31,570 bases of DNA from Priapulus caudatus (lineage: Eukaryota; Priapulida; Priapulimorpha; Priapulimorphida; Priapulidae). This document shows, one piece after another, positions 19,066 to 29,238 of this stretch. The notes beneath the pieces were generated by a model. It was not told the origin of the DNA. It ran no database searches and was given only the letters and a program-made list of their open reading frames with translations. A program made the position numbers and the translations under genes. The stretch covers positions 315,935 through 347,504 of the forward strand of contig NW_014577167.1 of the NCBI RefSeq assembly GCF_000485595.1. Direction: 5' to 3'. Every line of letters starts with the position of its first letter. Within the stretch, counting starts at the first letter, position 1.

Positions 19066-20482
19066 GCAACCTTGCGGTTGCTGATGGTTATCGTGAACGT
19101 AGATGCACTGTATTAACTATTGCCGGACCATTGTCTGAATGTACTGAAGACACTAGTGTGAACGGCCTTGCTGCGGAGATACGAGTACATGGCGGCTTGT
19201 CTAGTGAAACCAGGCAGCTCACCGACGTGACCTTGACGAACTCTGTCCAACATGTCACGTGAACATATATGTACCTGTTTGCATACAAGCAGGTAAATGA
19301 AAGTCGCGAGCATTTTATTAATAAAAAAACATCCTATATCAAATTCCTTGTTCCTGTCTTAGCAAGTTCCTGTTCCGTTCAGAACAGCAATTAAAACTAA
19401 TACGTGCTTTCAAAACCCTTGGCTTCCCCAAAGCTACACATCTGCTGTACAGGAGCAGTTGCTATGTCCCATTCAAAGGTGAAGTAGACTCTTGCTGATA
19501 CGCGTGTCACACTGGCATATTGGCTTATATACAAGCACATTATACCTGTAATGACCCACCCACTACATGAAAGATAAATGTTATGTCAACAGTGCGACTT
19601 TTATTGGTGCCCCGTGCTAGTCTATGCATCACAGCGTTTTTAATTAAGCACTAAGGCGAATGTGAATGTGTATTTCGCTTTTAATAATATCCTCTTCTGA
19701 TCAGTTTATAGCGCCTCGGGGCGCAGACTAGGCAAACCTTAGCAATATGCAACACTTCCGAGGTCCATATGAGATAAGCAGGTGTACCTTCGTGTTGGTA
19801 AGCAATTTACGATGACCTTTATCGGTGAAATAACTTGACAAAGCAAAACAAAGATAAACGTTTATAAAACGTTATTAGTATTTCTTAAAACAGCAATATT
19901 CACACGGTATATTTCGGAAGTTATCTTTTTAGTAATGCGCCTAGAATAAATAACAGTTACGTGAGGTGATCAGAAACCTGGAAAACATTAGATTGGACCT
20001 GATCGCATGCGAATGCCACACCAGTACGACCACTACATAATATACAGTATAGGAACGACAGTGGAACCGACAATGGACGGATAAGACCTATCGAGACTAA
20101 TCATTTACCTTCTTATCTTAGTACAAAACGATACAAACTCAATTAGAAACGACAGGCAAACAATAATCAACAACTCAACAAACTCACAGCCGATAGGCAG
20201 TAAATTACGAAATTGAAAGACATGTTTCTTATATTATTTACCCGTCACTGCTAACAAACATACGGTATACGGCTCTACAGTGCATATAAATGCGCCTGCA
20301 TTATTTAAGAGGAAGCCCTGTGATGCAACTACGCCTGATAACACCATATTGCACTGCTACGGCAGTACTGAACCAGTGCTGAGCTAATAAACATTTAGCA
20401 ATTACTCCTGAAAAGACCGCATAATTTTTCCATCTACTTGGGAAGACAGGTGATAACTTACATAGATGACGTATTACATGGA

Positions 20483-20530
20483 ATCAAGAGATAATAATAC
20501 CTTATTAGCTCTTGATTATTAGCTCTTGAT
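20483..20530. repeat. Degraded copy of the ATCAAGAGCTAATAATACC hairpin
   Basis: The left arm ATCAAGAGATAATAATA (20483-20499) faces TTATTAGCTCTTGAT. The right arm is partly duplicated, with a second TATTAGCTCTTGAT ending at 20530. Same family as 4884-4932. Confidence 0.65.
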
Positions 20531-21298
20531 GGAATTAATATAGCAATAACTCTTGTTCATCTATGCTAGGGGCTAGGCAAAATTCCTGACGGATTAGGTT
20601 CGCTACAGGAAATGACTACGTGATCGAGTTAACTTCACACAATTACTTTATGATAGGGCACTGAACAGTAGCAAACAGTCTTTCAACCTTTCATTTTAAA
20701 AGAAAAAGCACAACAATGCATATAGCAGTCTTTTTGCAAAAATACAAGAAAGCAAGCAATCTAGTTACCGCGCTGCTAACTAAAAGCACATTACAACTAA
20801 TACCATCAACAAAAATGTCTACAGGGTCAGACGAAATTGCCTTCATTCCATACTGCTCACAACGTTTTTTTGTAGTTGAGTCATTTTCTTACAGAAAACC
20901 TCCAGTTAGTGTTAAATGAAACAAATGTTTTTTTTATTTTGTAGTTGAACTTCACCTTGCTTTTCCGGCAAGCTTGAGACGGCTTATCTCGACCCTGAGG
21001 AAATTTCGCCCAGTCTGTTTAGTTTCGATGCTTTTCACAATAAATGTTTTACACATAGAAAACAAGTAAACCTGGCAAAATATAAAACAACTGCAGTCAT
21101 TCAATAAAAGGTAACCGCGCACCAAATATATAACCTCATTTCCTCTCTGAATATATCACAAGTAACTGGTAACTAGTATTGCATCCTAGCAGTTGTGTAA
21201 TCGAGGGGATGACAGCAGCTGATGTAGTCTAAGCTATAATGTGCTCTCAGTGCTTACTGTTAGGTTGCTTCTCACACACTTCTTGTTAAAGTTCTTAA
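20531..21298. other. Unannotated AT-rich spacer
   Basis: No coding or repeat signal is recognised. The 67-codon frame at 20716-20919 has no known motif. Confidence 0.5.
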
Positions 21299-21470
21299 AG
21301 GGATAGTTTACTCTAGGATTTAACCGTCGTTGTAATCAAACTGTAGTCGTTAGTTTTAAACCATTAAAAAAAAATCTCTAATGGTGATTAAACCATGAAA
21401 CTTTTTATGTAGCATAATTATAACCTAAATTAGCTGAAAATAACCCTAGAACCTAGTGTAAACTCTCCCT
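21299..21470. mobile_element. TTAA-flanked MITE (Kolobok/piggyBac-type)
   Basis: A 172-bp non-coding element with imperfect TIRs (AGGGATAGTTTACTCTAGG at the left, CCTAGTGTAAACTCTCCCT at the right). It is flanked on both sides by TTAA (21295-21298 and 21471-21474), the target duplication used by Kolobok and piggyBac elements. The AGGG tip favours Kolobok. Confidence 0.85.
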
Positions 21471-21764
21471 TTAAATACATCTACCGAATTCCGGGCAAAC
21501 TACTACAAGGGAACTGAGAGCTGCTGCTGTGTGCTGCAATGCCAGATAGAAAAGAGTCAACCGTATTCAAAATCTATACTTCTCAGAGTCTTCACATTTC
21601 AAATATAGTACAGACCACTACTAGTTTATAGTTCCTGTTTTTCGTCTTTACTAACTAAGGTTAGTGTAAGTGACGTTTTAACTTTTGATACAGGTTTACG
21701 TTTGCACGCACAGGTAAAGAACGAGTTATCTCATTTATTATGTTATATAACATAAATGTGCATA

Positions 21765-21790
21765 TATATATATATATATATATTATATAT

Positions 21791-21825
<35 letters not shown>

Positions 21826-21830
21826 CTTAT
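21765..21830 (+). repeat. (TA)n then (TTTA)n microsatellite
   Basis: A TA run followed by eleven or so TTTA units. On the minus strand these give many AATAAA hexamers downstream of the PPM1K-like gene, though more than 1 kb away. Confidence 0.9.
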
Positions 21831-21839
21831 ATTATAACC

Positions 21840-22499
21840 AATTAAATTCATAATGTTGCAGAGAAACTAATCCTATAATATAACTATTATGCACGTGGGG
21901 GAAGGGAAAGCACTGCTTAATACTGTCAGCAAAATAACAACAGTCCCTCTCGATAAACTATTCATAACAAAAAAATGGTAAATTCAAAAATTCAAAACAA
22001 CCAACACATGGTAATAACGTCAGGGTAAAAAATACACGAGAGCGATGAGCGATTCACTCTTCAAACTTCCAAAATCGCTCCCGTGAGGCTCAAAATAGCT
22101 CCCGTAAAATTATTGATAAGAGCTATTTTTTCCACACACTTTTGAAAAAGAGCTCCCGTGAAAAAAAATACAATTTTTCCCCCGAATAACGTTGTTTACA
22201 AATTGCACCTTACCATAGGTGCCCATGAAGTTACAGTTGCCTGTGATGAGCGCAATTTCACTCCAGGCCGGAAAGAAGCTAGATGATTTCTCACGTACGC
22301 AACATCTGCCTGTAATTGATGTGCCAGAAATGTCAGGATCTGGTAACACACGCACACACATGGAGACTGGATAAACACTGAAAATAGAGTAAAAGGTAAA
22401 CAACTCGGGCATGAAACAAGTTCGAGTCTAATGCAACCGCCAACTCTACAATACCCACACACATCTGCAGGCCGCTCTTATTTCACTGCTATAAACATG
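21840..22499. other. Unannotated spacer
   Basis: Around 22065-22165 a short motif (GCTCCCGTGA) recurs several times. Two overlapping minus frames (22110-22412 and 22196-22462) and a plus frame across 22210-22370 are open, but I see no family motif in any of them. Confidence 0.45.
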
Positions 22500-22902
22500 T
22501 TGTCACACTGACATGTTTCACTACTGCATGCTGTCATTATGAAAACCTATCAGCCTGGAACGTTAACACGATGCAATGTTGTTATCATGTCACCACATCC
22601 TACTGTCTACTAAAACACGGTATGACAATAGGACTGTCAAACGTGCTGTCACTATATGACACATTGTCACAATAACTCAATGTCTTACCATGCTGCATTG
22701 CCACGACCACCCAATGTCACCATGACACCTCATCACTACGACCTTGTGTCAACATAAACCAATGTCACTGTGACCCGACGACACCACGACACACTGTCAC
22801 CAGGATCCTATGTTGTCACCACAATACATTGTTACCATGACCTGATGTAATCACCCACCGCAAAACACTGTCACCACAGTCCGATGTCACCACGACACAC
22901 TG
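22500..22902. repeat. Degenerate TGTCACCACGACAC minisatellite
   Basis: About 400 bases of diverged units of 20-25 bp built on TGTCACCA(C/T)GAC. The array runs right up to, and resembles the sequence across, the stop codon of the PPM1K-like gene, so it forms the beginning of that gene's 3' UTR. Confidence 0.85.
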
Positions 22903-23721
22903 TCACCAGCGGGTGCTCTTCGAGATTAGGCGGCCGAAGCTGAACTGCACGTTGTCAGACTGGAGGAGCCGGTACTTGCCCCACGAGCCGAACGGCAGCA
23001 CGATGACGGTCGAGTTGTCCTCGGAGCCAAACTGCAGCGCCTGGTCGGTGATGAAGGTCGCGGCGTGCTGCGGCGACGGACACCGGCTGATGATGTCGCA
23101 CACCTCCTGGTCGCTGAGCGCAAAGTTGACGCCGTCCGTCGTCAGGAAGAGGAACGAGTCCTTGTAGTGCTTCACCTCGATGTGCGTCACCTGCGGCTCG
23201 GCCGTCACGCCGTAGCGCTTGAACTCGAGGTCGCCGATGCTGCGCGTCATCGCGAGGCGGCCGTTGACGAGCGGCACGCCGAGGCTGTTCGTGCTGACGC
23301 GGCCGCCGCACGCGAGCACGCGCCGCCCCTCGGCGCCGCTGTCCGGCGCGTGGTCCGTCGTCAGGCGCACGACCTTGCCGTTGCGGTTCAGCGCGGCGCG
23401 GCTGTCGCCGACGTGCGCGACGACGAGCTCGGTGCTGTTCAGCAGCAGGCAGACGGTCGCCGTCGTGCCGGACGCGAACTTGTCGAGCGAGCCGAGGCAG
23501 ACGCGACGCGCGAACGAGTTGTTGACGCCGACGAACGCGCGGCGCAGCACGACGCCCAGGTCGCGTTCGCCTCGCTCGAGCCAGAACAGCACGTGGTCCT
23601 CGAGCGTCGTGTACGCAAAGTCTGCCGCGTGCGAGCCGCCGTGCCCATCGAAGACGGCAAAGTACAGAAGATCGTGCCCGCCACCGGGGTAGGGTAGCTT
23701 CTTCACGATGGATCGGTCTTC
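22903..23721 (-). CDS. PPM1K: PPM1K-like PP2C phosphatase, terminal coding exon
   Basis: The product is a metal-dependent Ser/Thr phosphatase. PPM1K (PP2Cm) is mitochondrial and dephosphorylates the branched-chain ketoacid dehydrogenase E1-alpha subunit, activating branched-chain amino acid breakdown. The exon starts after CCGTTACAG with EDRSIV in phase 0, continuing RREYQ of the upstream exon. PP2C motifs appear in order: YFAVFDGHGG, SGTTATV, ELVVAHVGDSRA, GGRVSTNSLGVPLVNGRLAM followed by TRSIGDLE, FLTTDGVNFALSD and EDNSTVIVLPFGSWGKY. The metal-binding aspartates are in place. The end (SKSTRW then TGA at 22905-22903) agrees with the human C-terminus. The coding sequence is much more GC-rich than its flanks. 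The GTG seen early in this exon is not the start, because the frame is joined by splicing. Confidence 0.95.
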   Translation of the reverse strand, partial: EDRSIVKKLPYPGGGHDLLYFAVFDGHGGSHAADFAYTTLEDHVLFWLERGERDLGVVLRRAFVGVNNSFARRVCLGSLDKFASGTTATVCLLLNSTELVVAHVGDSRAALNRNGKVVRLTTDHAPDSGAEGRRVLACGGRVSTNSLGVPLVNGRLAMTRSIGDLEFKRYGVTAEPQVTHIEVKHYKDSFLFLTTDGVNFALSDQEVCDIISRCPSPQHAATFITDQALQFGSEDNSTVIVLPFGSWGKYRLLQSDNVQFSFGRLISKSTRW

Positions 23722-24166
23722 CTGTAACGGCGGCGGCGCAAAAACCGGTGAACGTCAGGGTTTTGCCATTAACTGTACTTACCTCTTGCCTTATTACAAT
23801 TGCGATGCGTGAACACGGCAAATGTGAGCAATTGCAAAGCGGATAAAATGGAACGGTTAGGCAGTTTCAATTACGGCCCGTGAAATTTCCTGTTTGTGAT
23901 GGATGCAGAGAAGTCGCGACAGTTTCACTCTTTCAAATACATTGTGAACGACAGATGTTCCTGTAACGGGAAACTGAGTAGAGAAGCTTCTCGAATCCTA
24001 AAAGACACACCTAATACACACAGGCAGGGATATTCAAATCTGTTGTCAAGAAGGGAATTACGCATTAGTTACATGATTGGCATGTTAACTATATTTACTA
24101 TGAATATGATGTTATGCTAAATTCTGTATAAGAAAGAAAATTCCCCAAAAAATGATGGCAACCAAC

Positions 24167-24325
24167 CTGATATTCACGGCGACCTAGGACACTTGATAGT
24201 CCTATCTGATCCATCGATATCTTTGGTATGATACGACCGCGCCGTATGCTCTCATTCATCTGCAGTGGCATGCTTATCATATTGTTCCACGTCCCCATTG
24301 TGTCAAAATTAGTTCCAGTGATACC
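24167..24325 (-). CDS. PPM1K: PPM1K-like phosphatase, upstream exon
   Basis: The encoded segment NFDTMGTWNNMISMP, SIRRGRIIPKISMDQIGLSS and GRREYQ aligns with the human PPM1K pre-catalytic region (FD...GTWDNRI..P, SI.YGKPIPKISLENVG and GKRKEN). The exon ends at CAG|GTTGGT (donor 24166-24165) in phase 0 and joins 23721 to give REYQ-EDR. The 5' edge is uncertain: the frame stays open to about 24360, and the best acceptor-like site is CATCAAAAAG just upstream of 24325. The first exon with the mitochondrial targeting peptide is not identified. Confidence 0.88.
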
Positions 24326-24674
24326 TTTGCCTTTTTGATGGGCAAACACATGATATATTATATGTCATTACTTAGTTAATTGATATACAAGTAACATTTA
24401 ATTATAACAGCACTATCGCTAAGTAGAGTTAAAATAGCACATAACGGCCGAATCAATGGTAAAGTGGCCTTTATGGACAACTGGCCTTTCTAGAGAGGGA
24501 GGTAGGTAACCATATTGAATTTTTAGCAAATAAGAAATACAATATACAATATATATATATATATAACCACCCTGCATTTTCAATAATGTCACACTCTTTG
24601 TTGTGCACATATTTTTCGTGCTTTTTGGTGGGGTTCACCTCATTTAAAAATCACCACGTTGTTAAAGGTTAGGA
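24326..24674. other. PPM1K upstream intron or flank
   Basis: AT-rich, with a short TA run (24551-24564). No exon is recognised. Confidence 0.45.
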
Positions 24675-25036
24675 GAGGGCTGATGTGGCTGATGTGGATG
24701 CGAGAAGGGGTAAGGGAAAATATATAGGAAGGGAGAAGCACAGAGCTTGTAAAGTGAGGGGAAACGATAGACGTTGCAGAAAAACAGGTGTGGGTGATGT
24801 GGAGAATGAACAGACAAAAGCTGGGGGTGGAAAAGATGGCAAAAAAGTGGGAAGAGGGAAACTGGGTGAAGAGAAGAAAAGGAAAAGAGAGGTTAGGTGA
24901 AGCTGGGAGGATACGAAAAGGGTGATTAAGGGGAAATGTTAGTCAAGAGGTGGAGAAGTGGTATTGGAAAGGTAAAGGTATAGGTAAATGGAATATGGAA
25001 GAAGGAATATGGAGAAGGTGAAGGAGGAAGTAGAGT
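24675..25036 (+). repeat. Strand-asymmetric polypurine tract
   Basis: About 360 bases that are overwhelmingly A and G on the plus strand (GGGAAA/GAAGAG-type) with occasional T and few C. The Lys/Gly/Arg-rich frame at 24685-24900 follows from this bias and has no domain. Confidence 0.75.
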
Positions 25037-25058
25037 AATAAACCGAAATATTCATACA

Positions 25059-25262
25059 TTATAGATTTGCCCTTTGAGAAACTTCACCATCAGTAATGCA
25101 ATCTGCATCACTGGCAATGACCATATAATTACCAATAACCTGCTGATCTTCCCATATCATATAGATATGGTTATCTATATTATTTCTATGGATCTTCCAT
25201 TCTGAAGGCTGTACAACGTATATATCTACCATTTCTGCCTTGCGACTAAAATCGATCAACCA
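25059..25262 (-). CDS. Unidentified candidate terminal exon
   Basis: This frame follows a good acceptor (GGTTTTATGCACAG) and runs 67 codons to TAA. It has a balanced, non-repetitive composition: WLIDFSRKAEMVDIYVVQPS, then an Asn-rich NNIDNHIYMIWED, QQVIGNYMVIASDADC and a short polar tail. It looks like folded-protein sequence (alternating beta-like hydrophobics) and unlike the surrounding repeats. A CAG|GTTATT also sits after DQQ, so the true exon could end earlier. I do not recognise the family. It could be part of a minus-strand gene with exons further right, or chance. Confidence 0.35.
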   Translation of the reverse strand, partial: WLIDFSRKAEMVDIYVVQPSEWKIHRNNIDNHIYMIWEDQQVIGNYMVIASDADCITDGEVSQRANL

Positions 25263-26042
25263 CTGTGCATAAAACCTGGCAGTTACACATGTTAATAATT
25301 ATGTATAAATACTAATATTTAAATATATCAATGTGTTTCTGTCATCTTTATTAACTTTCCCTTGTAAACTTGGCATTTTTCTTATCAATGTAACATTTCA
25401 GAATGCCACTATGTTTTTTCTGCTAGCAGCAGCGCTGACAGCAGCCGGGACGCGTGCCCTTTAGTTTGCTAGCAGACGATGCTAGTGACACTGAATGTTG
25501 TTAATGGCAAGTGACAAAAAATGGCTTGGAACCCTCTAAAGGCATACAAACACATTGGCTGAGCTGGCTGCATTCATCAGGTTGCTGTTCTGCACACTGT
25601 TTACAACATGTCATTTCTCAGCAGTAAATTTTTTATGACCTCTGTCCACAGGTGGCTGTTCTATAGAAACGGCCATCTGGGCATAACAGCCAACAAGCCA
25701 AAACATGCAAAAATTAGCTCTGAACTGTAGCGTTTGTAAATGTCACTGTAACTTTGGCAGTGTGTATATATGATGCACAAAAGCATTTATATTTTTAAAA
25801 CACATTTTTCCAAAGGTTTGCACCTACACAATGAATTTAACCAGGAAAGGTTTTAGTCATCAGGATGCACTAGTGTATTTCCAATATTTTAGCCTAAACA
25901 TCAAATTTAACATTTATTAAACCATCAAGAAATCAGAAAAGTTCTTTTTTGTTGTTGTTATCGTTAACCTTATTTATGGATTCTTAGTTGACTTAAAATG
26001 TTAAAACTTTGTCAAATATTCCAGATAAACTAGGATGTGCAT
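25263..26042. other. Unannotated AT-rich spacer
   Basis: No recognisable coding, RNA or repeat signal. Confidence 0.45.
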
Positions 26043-26050
26043 ACAGATAT

Positions 26051-26279
26051 GGGTGTTGCTATCCCCCGGGCGTGGAGGGACAGTCACGTGATACAGTTGA
26101 CGTATACTTCAAAGTCCAAATCTTCCACAGTCATACTTCCGTACTAGACATGGCCTTATATCCCTAACCCTAACCCTAACTCTAACCCTAACCCTAACCC
26201 TGATCCTAACCCTAATCCTAACCCTAGTGCTGCCACATTGCGGTACTGTCCCTCCACGCCCGGGGGATAGCATTTCCCT
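26051..26279. mobile_element. MITE carrying telomere-like repeats
   Basis: A 229-bp element with long TIRs: TGCTATCCCCCGGGCGTGGA plus GGGACAGT at the left (about 26056-26083) and its exact complement at the right (about 26245-26272), with GGG-type tips. It is flanked by an 8-bp duplication, ACAGATAT, at 26043-26050 and 26280-26287. The interior is mostly a (CCCTAA)n-type array (26162-26227). No protein is encoded. Confidence 0.85.
26162..26227 (+). repeat. Interstitial telomere-like (CCCTAA)n array 1
   Basis: About eleven units, most of them CCCTAA, with CTCTAA, CCTGAT and CCTAAT variants. It lies wholly inside the MITE at 26051-26279. Confidence 0.95.
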
Positions 26280-26555
26280 ACAGATATATACAGCTAGGGC
26301 CACCTGTAGGCAACAAAAGGTAATTTGGAAAAAACAAATTACACAGCAGGGGGAATGTAAAATGTAAGCTCTAGCAAACCATGTTCTGCTGAACTTTGGA
26401 ATATTGTGGCGTTGAATAACTTGTTTATTTAATTGACCAATTCTTTCCTGATCAATTATTGTACTTTGAGCAAATAAGCTCTTATTAGAAAAGAAAAGAC
26501 CAAGGATGCCTATAACTTACATAGTTGTTAACGAACTGGTTGACATAGTGGCTGT

Positions 26556-27002
26556 TAGGGCTGTAACGATCCACCGAAATCGAATCGGATCGCGATTCTC
26601 TTCCCTCGATCCGATCCTCGATATTTTTCCCAGTATTTTTCGATTCCACTTCGATACCACTTTTTTCCTCCAATAGATGGCGGCACTACGCTATATACTG
26701 TGGAGTGTTACCAGAGTGTTACTCATCAATTTTACTCAGCGACTGTGCAGTGTATATAATATATACCATAGAGATGTATAAATAGTATACATCTCTATGA
26801 TATATACTCTTTAGACTCTCTAGTCTATTCACCATTTAGTATTCATTGGCAATTTCTAATAATTTATTATTGCAAAATAATAAAAATATATAAAACAAGA
26901 TAACATTTCAATATTTTGGGAATCGCATCGAAAGAATCGAATCGAGAGGCTAATATCGAGAATTGGATCGAATTGAAAGGCTTGTGTATCGTTACAGCCC
27001 TA
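26556..27002. mobile_element. hAT-type MITE with 8-bp target duplication
   Basis: A 447-bp non-coding element with TIR TAGGGCTGTAACGAT (26556-26570) and ATCGTTACAGCCCTA (26988-27002). Both subterminal regions are rich in the ATCGAAT/GATTCGAT motif. It is flanked by GTGGCTGT at 26548-26555 and 27003-27010. An 8-bp duplication and a (C/T)AGGG tip are characteristic of hAT elements. A separate small hairpin lies inside it. Confidence 0.93.
26767..26799. repeat. Short hairpin nested in the hAT MITE
   Basis: A 14-base perfect stem (CATAGAGATGTATA, 26767-26780, and its complement at 26786-26799), extendable through TATATA flanks. Confidence 0.8.
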
Positions 27003-27071
27003 GTGGCTGTACAATGTAATATATTAGCTCAAACAACTTCAAAAAAATATGCCATTATACATCCTAAGTAC

Positions 27072-27440
27072 ACATGCGTCTAAACAGAGGAATTGCTCCG
27101 ACCTGTGATTGGAGGATAAAAATAGAATTCGTGACGTTTCGTTTCACCGGTCATAGCCGCGCGTGTATTAGCCTATGAGCGATACCACGCGTGCATATTT
27201 GCTAATTAATTAGACTAATCGTGCTTTAATAGACTCAAAATTCACAGAGATTAAGGCTAAGACATGTGTCTATAACAGCTAGAATTTATAGAAATGTAAC
27301 TCAAATCGTTCGCTCCATATGATAGTTAGTACACGTTCCTACCGGTCATATAGCATAATAGCGTATGCGGCGGGAGTGGGCGGGGTCTATTTTTATCTTC
27401 CAATCACAGGTCGGAGAAATTCCTCTGTTTAGACGCATGT
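27072..27440. mobile_element. Second MITE with 8-bp target duplication
   Basis: A 369-bp element with TIRs of about 55 bp beginning ACATGCGTCTAAACAGAGGA (left) and ending in the complement (right, about 27387-27440). It is flanked by CTAAGTAC at 27064-27071 and 27441-27448. No coding sequence. Confidence 0.92.
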
Positions 27441-27512
27441 CTAAGTACACAAAGCTTCTTCCTATATTACACAATACCTGTGTCAACACTGCTATATCTA
27501 CTATAGTAGAGG

Positions 27513-27851
27513 CCAGTGAAAATCTGGTATTTTCGCCGAAAACCGACTCGAGATCACTGTTTACTGCGACCCTCTCTCGCTTTGTGGCCAGTGTATTGCT
27601 TCCGGTCACCGCTGTGTAGCGCCATGGTAGCGCTGACTCACGTCAGTACTACAGAGATTACTATACATCCAGCGTGAGGTGGGCACAGGTGGGGGTCATC
27701 ACTATGGCAATCAATAACAGACGTCATTCATTCCATTTGTCAATCATTGACGAAAACACGCGAGGTTTTCCAAAGTTATCTCAAAGCGAGAGACAGTCGC
27801 AGTAAACAGTGATCTCGAGTCGGTTTTCAGCAAAAATACCGGATTTTCACC
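27513..27851. mobile_element. TIR element with ~70-bp arms
   Basis: 27513-27584 and 27783-27851 are inverted copies. A long block including GATCACTGTTTACTGCGAC is nearly identical in both, as is AAACCGACTCGA. I could not find a clear target duplication, so the ends are approximate. The short frames at 27346-27619 overlap this and the previous element and are not genes. Confidence 0.8.
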
Positions 27852-28198
27852 GCTCATTATCTCAGCATAGGGGCATCGTAGGGAGTCTAGGGACATGCCA
27901 TTTGTTTTATATTAACAAGGTAGGACAGCTGATCAATAATACTGCAAAGAATCGTCAAAAATGAAACGAGTAAACTTTATTAATTCCACTAATACTGCAA
28001 CATGGTTTCAGCATTTCACCGTTGTACGCTCTCCTTCTTTATACGCTCTTGGTCAAACGTTTTGCAAGCCTATAGTCTCACTAGCCAAAAGTTCCTGCAT
28101 GTATGCTATCATACTGGGACATTCACTGATTCTACATGATACAGTTCATCAAGTTCTTTGCAACATGGGTCGATTAGGCCAAATACAATTTAAATTAG

Positions 28199-28869
28199 TT
28201 TCCTGTGAATGCCTCTCAAATGCTCCTCGGCAACATCAGACGAATGCCGCCGCACACAAGCAACAAGAATAAAGCCCGGGGGTCACGTCCATACTAAAGT
28301 GGTACGCATGCTCGTCAGAAAAAACGTCGAAAAAATAGTCGGATTTTGACCCTGTATCGTCGACAATGTCTTTAGAAAAAGAGGTACTTTTTCAGGTTAA
28401 ACTTCAACGTTTAGGGTCACTTTTTCGCCCAGTTTTCGTCATTCGATTCGACCATTTATTTCCATGTTTACATTCTCATCAACGTCAGACTCTGATGGGT
28501 GTTAAAGTCGAGTATTATACGTGCCCGCTCGGTGCCCGGTATACGTGCCACCAGCCACTCACAAGTCTGGGCACAAGCGGGAATGAGACAAGCACGAGAC
28601 TACGGATTTACACAAATTTCTCACTGTTACGCCATTTAGGGGTAAGATTTACATTATCTCACACCAATAAGGGGTGAATTTGCTAACGCTGAATACGCCA
28701 TTTAGGATCCAATTTTGAGATGCTTTGACGAGCATATATGCATACCACTTTAGTATGGGAGTGACCCCCCGGTGAATAACGTGACAATAAGAACCTTTTT
28801 ATTCTTGTTTGTCCACGGCGGCGTTCGTCCGATGTTGCAGACGAGCATTTGAAAGGCATTCACAGGAAA
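28199..28869. mobile_element. Foldback element interrupted by an inner TIR element
   Basis: The outer arms 28199-28272 and about 28795-28869 are inverted copies (TTTCCTGTGAATGCC at the tip, GCCGCCG and CAAGAATAA near the centre). Joining them across the inner insertion gives a palindrome with a loop of about 20 bases. The inner element occupies 28273-28773. Outer target duplication is not clear. Confidence 0.75.
28273..28773. mobile_element. Inner TIR element (CCGGGGGTCAC tips)
   Basis: A 501-bp element with TIRs of about 37 bp (GGGGGTCACGTCCATACTAA at the left, complement at the right) inserted into the loop of the foldback element. It is flanked by GAATAA at 28267-28272 and 28774-28779. 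The 103-codon frame at 28366-28677 lies inside it and carries no domain I recognise. Confidence 0.78.
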
Positions 28870-29003
28870 TTATTACTAATATTATAATAGGCGAAAGAGA
28901 GTAGAGAAACATTATTTGTCATTAAGACTTTGGTAGTAAATACATTTCATGTTTATTTACTATCATTTTACTATTGTATTGAGTATTGATACATTCCAAA
29001 TCC
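28870..29003. other. AT-rich gap between elements
   Basis: Unremarkable AT-rich sequence separating two mobile elements. Confidence 0.5.
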
Positions 29004-29205
29004 AAGTCACAGGCACTTGAAGCGTTTCAATAAAATATAGGCAGTGGCTACGGGTACGGTAACTGTATCTTAATGTCTCGAGGCTACGGGTACGGGAGTC
29101 CATTTGCTTTCATACTTAACGAGACAAAGATGGTGGCGGTGGCGCCAGATTTCGAAATAACGCCTTGGGAAATAAATTCACGATTTGAGAGTTTAGATGA
29201 GCTAG

Positions 29206-29238
29206 AACCCTAACCCTAACCCCAACCCTAACCCTAAC
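29206..29238 (+). repeat. Interstitial telomere-like (CCCTAA)n array 2
   Basis: About five CCCTAA units with one CCCCAA variant, ending the first module of the composite element. Confidence 0.95.

Larger units (their letters stand above)
17680..20482. other. Unannotated spacer with simple repeats
   Basis: No gene is recognised. It includes a (GA)n tract at about 18672-18752 and a three-copy tandem repeat at about 18965-19065. Short open frames such as 17995-18255, 18008-18226 and 18948-19262 lack known motifs. The last of these overlaps the tandem repeat. Confidence 0.5.

Noticed and set aside
22110-22462. Overlapping minus-strand ORFs downstream of PPM1K
   Set aside because: No motif, two competing frames and no plausible splice link to the phosphatase, which already has its stop.
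23065-23697. 210-codon plus-strand ORF over the phosphatase
   Set aside because: Antisense shadow of the PPM1K exon, whose PP2C motifs settle the strand.
27346-27619. ORFs on both strands at the MITE junction
   Set aside because: They cross the boundary between two TIR elements and have no conserved feature.
28366-28677. 103-codon ORF
   Set aside because: Lies inside the inner TIR element, and I recognise no transposase motif in it.
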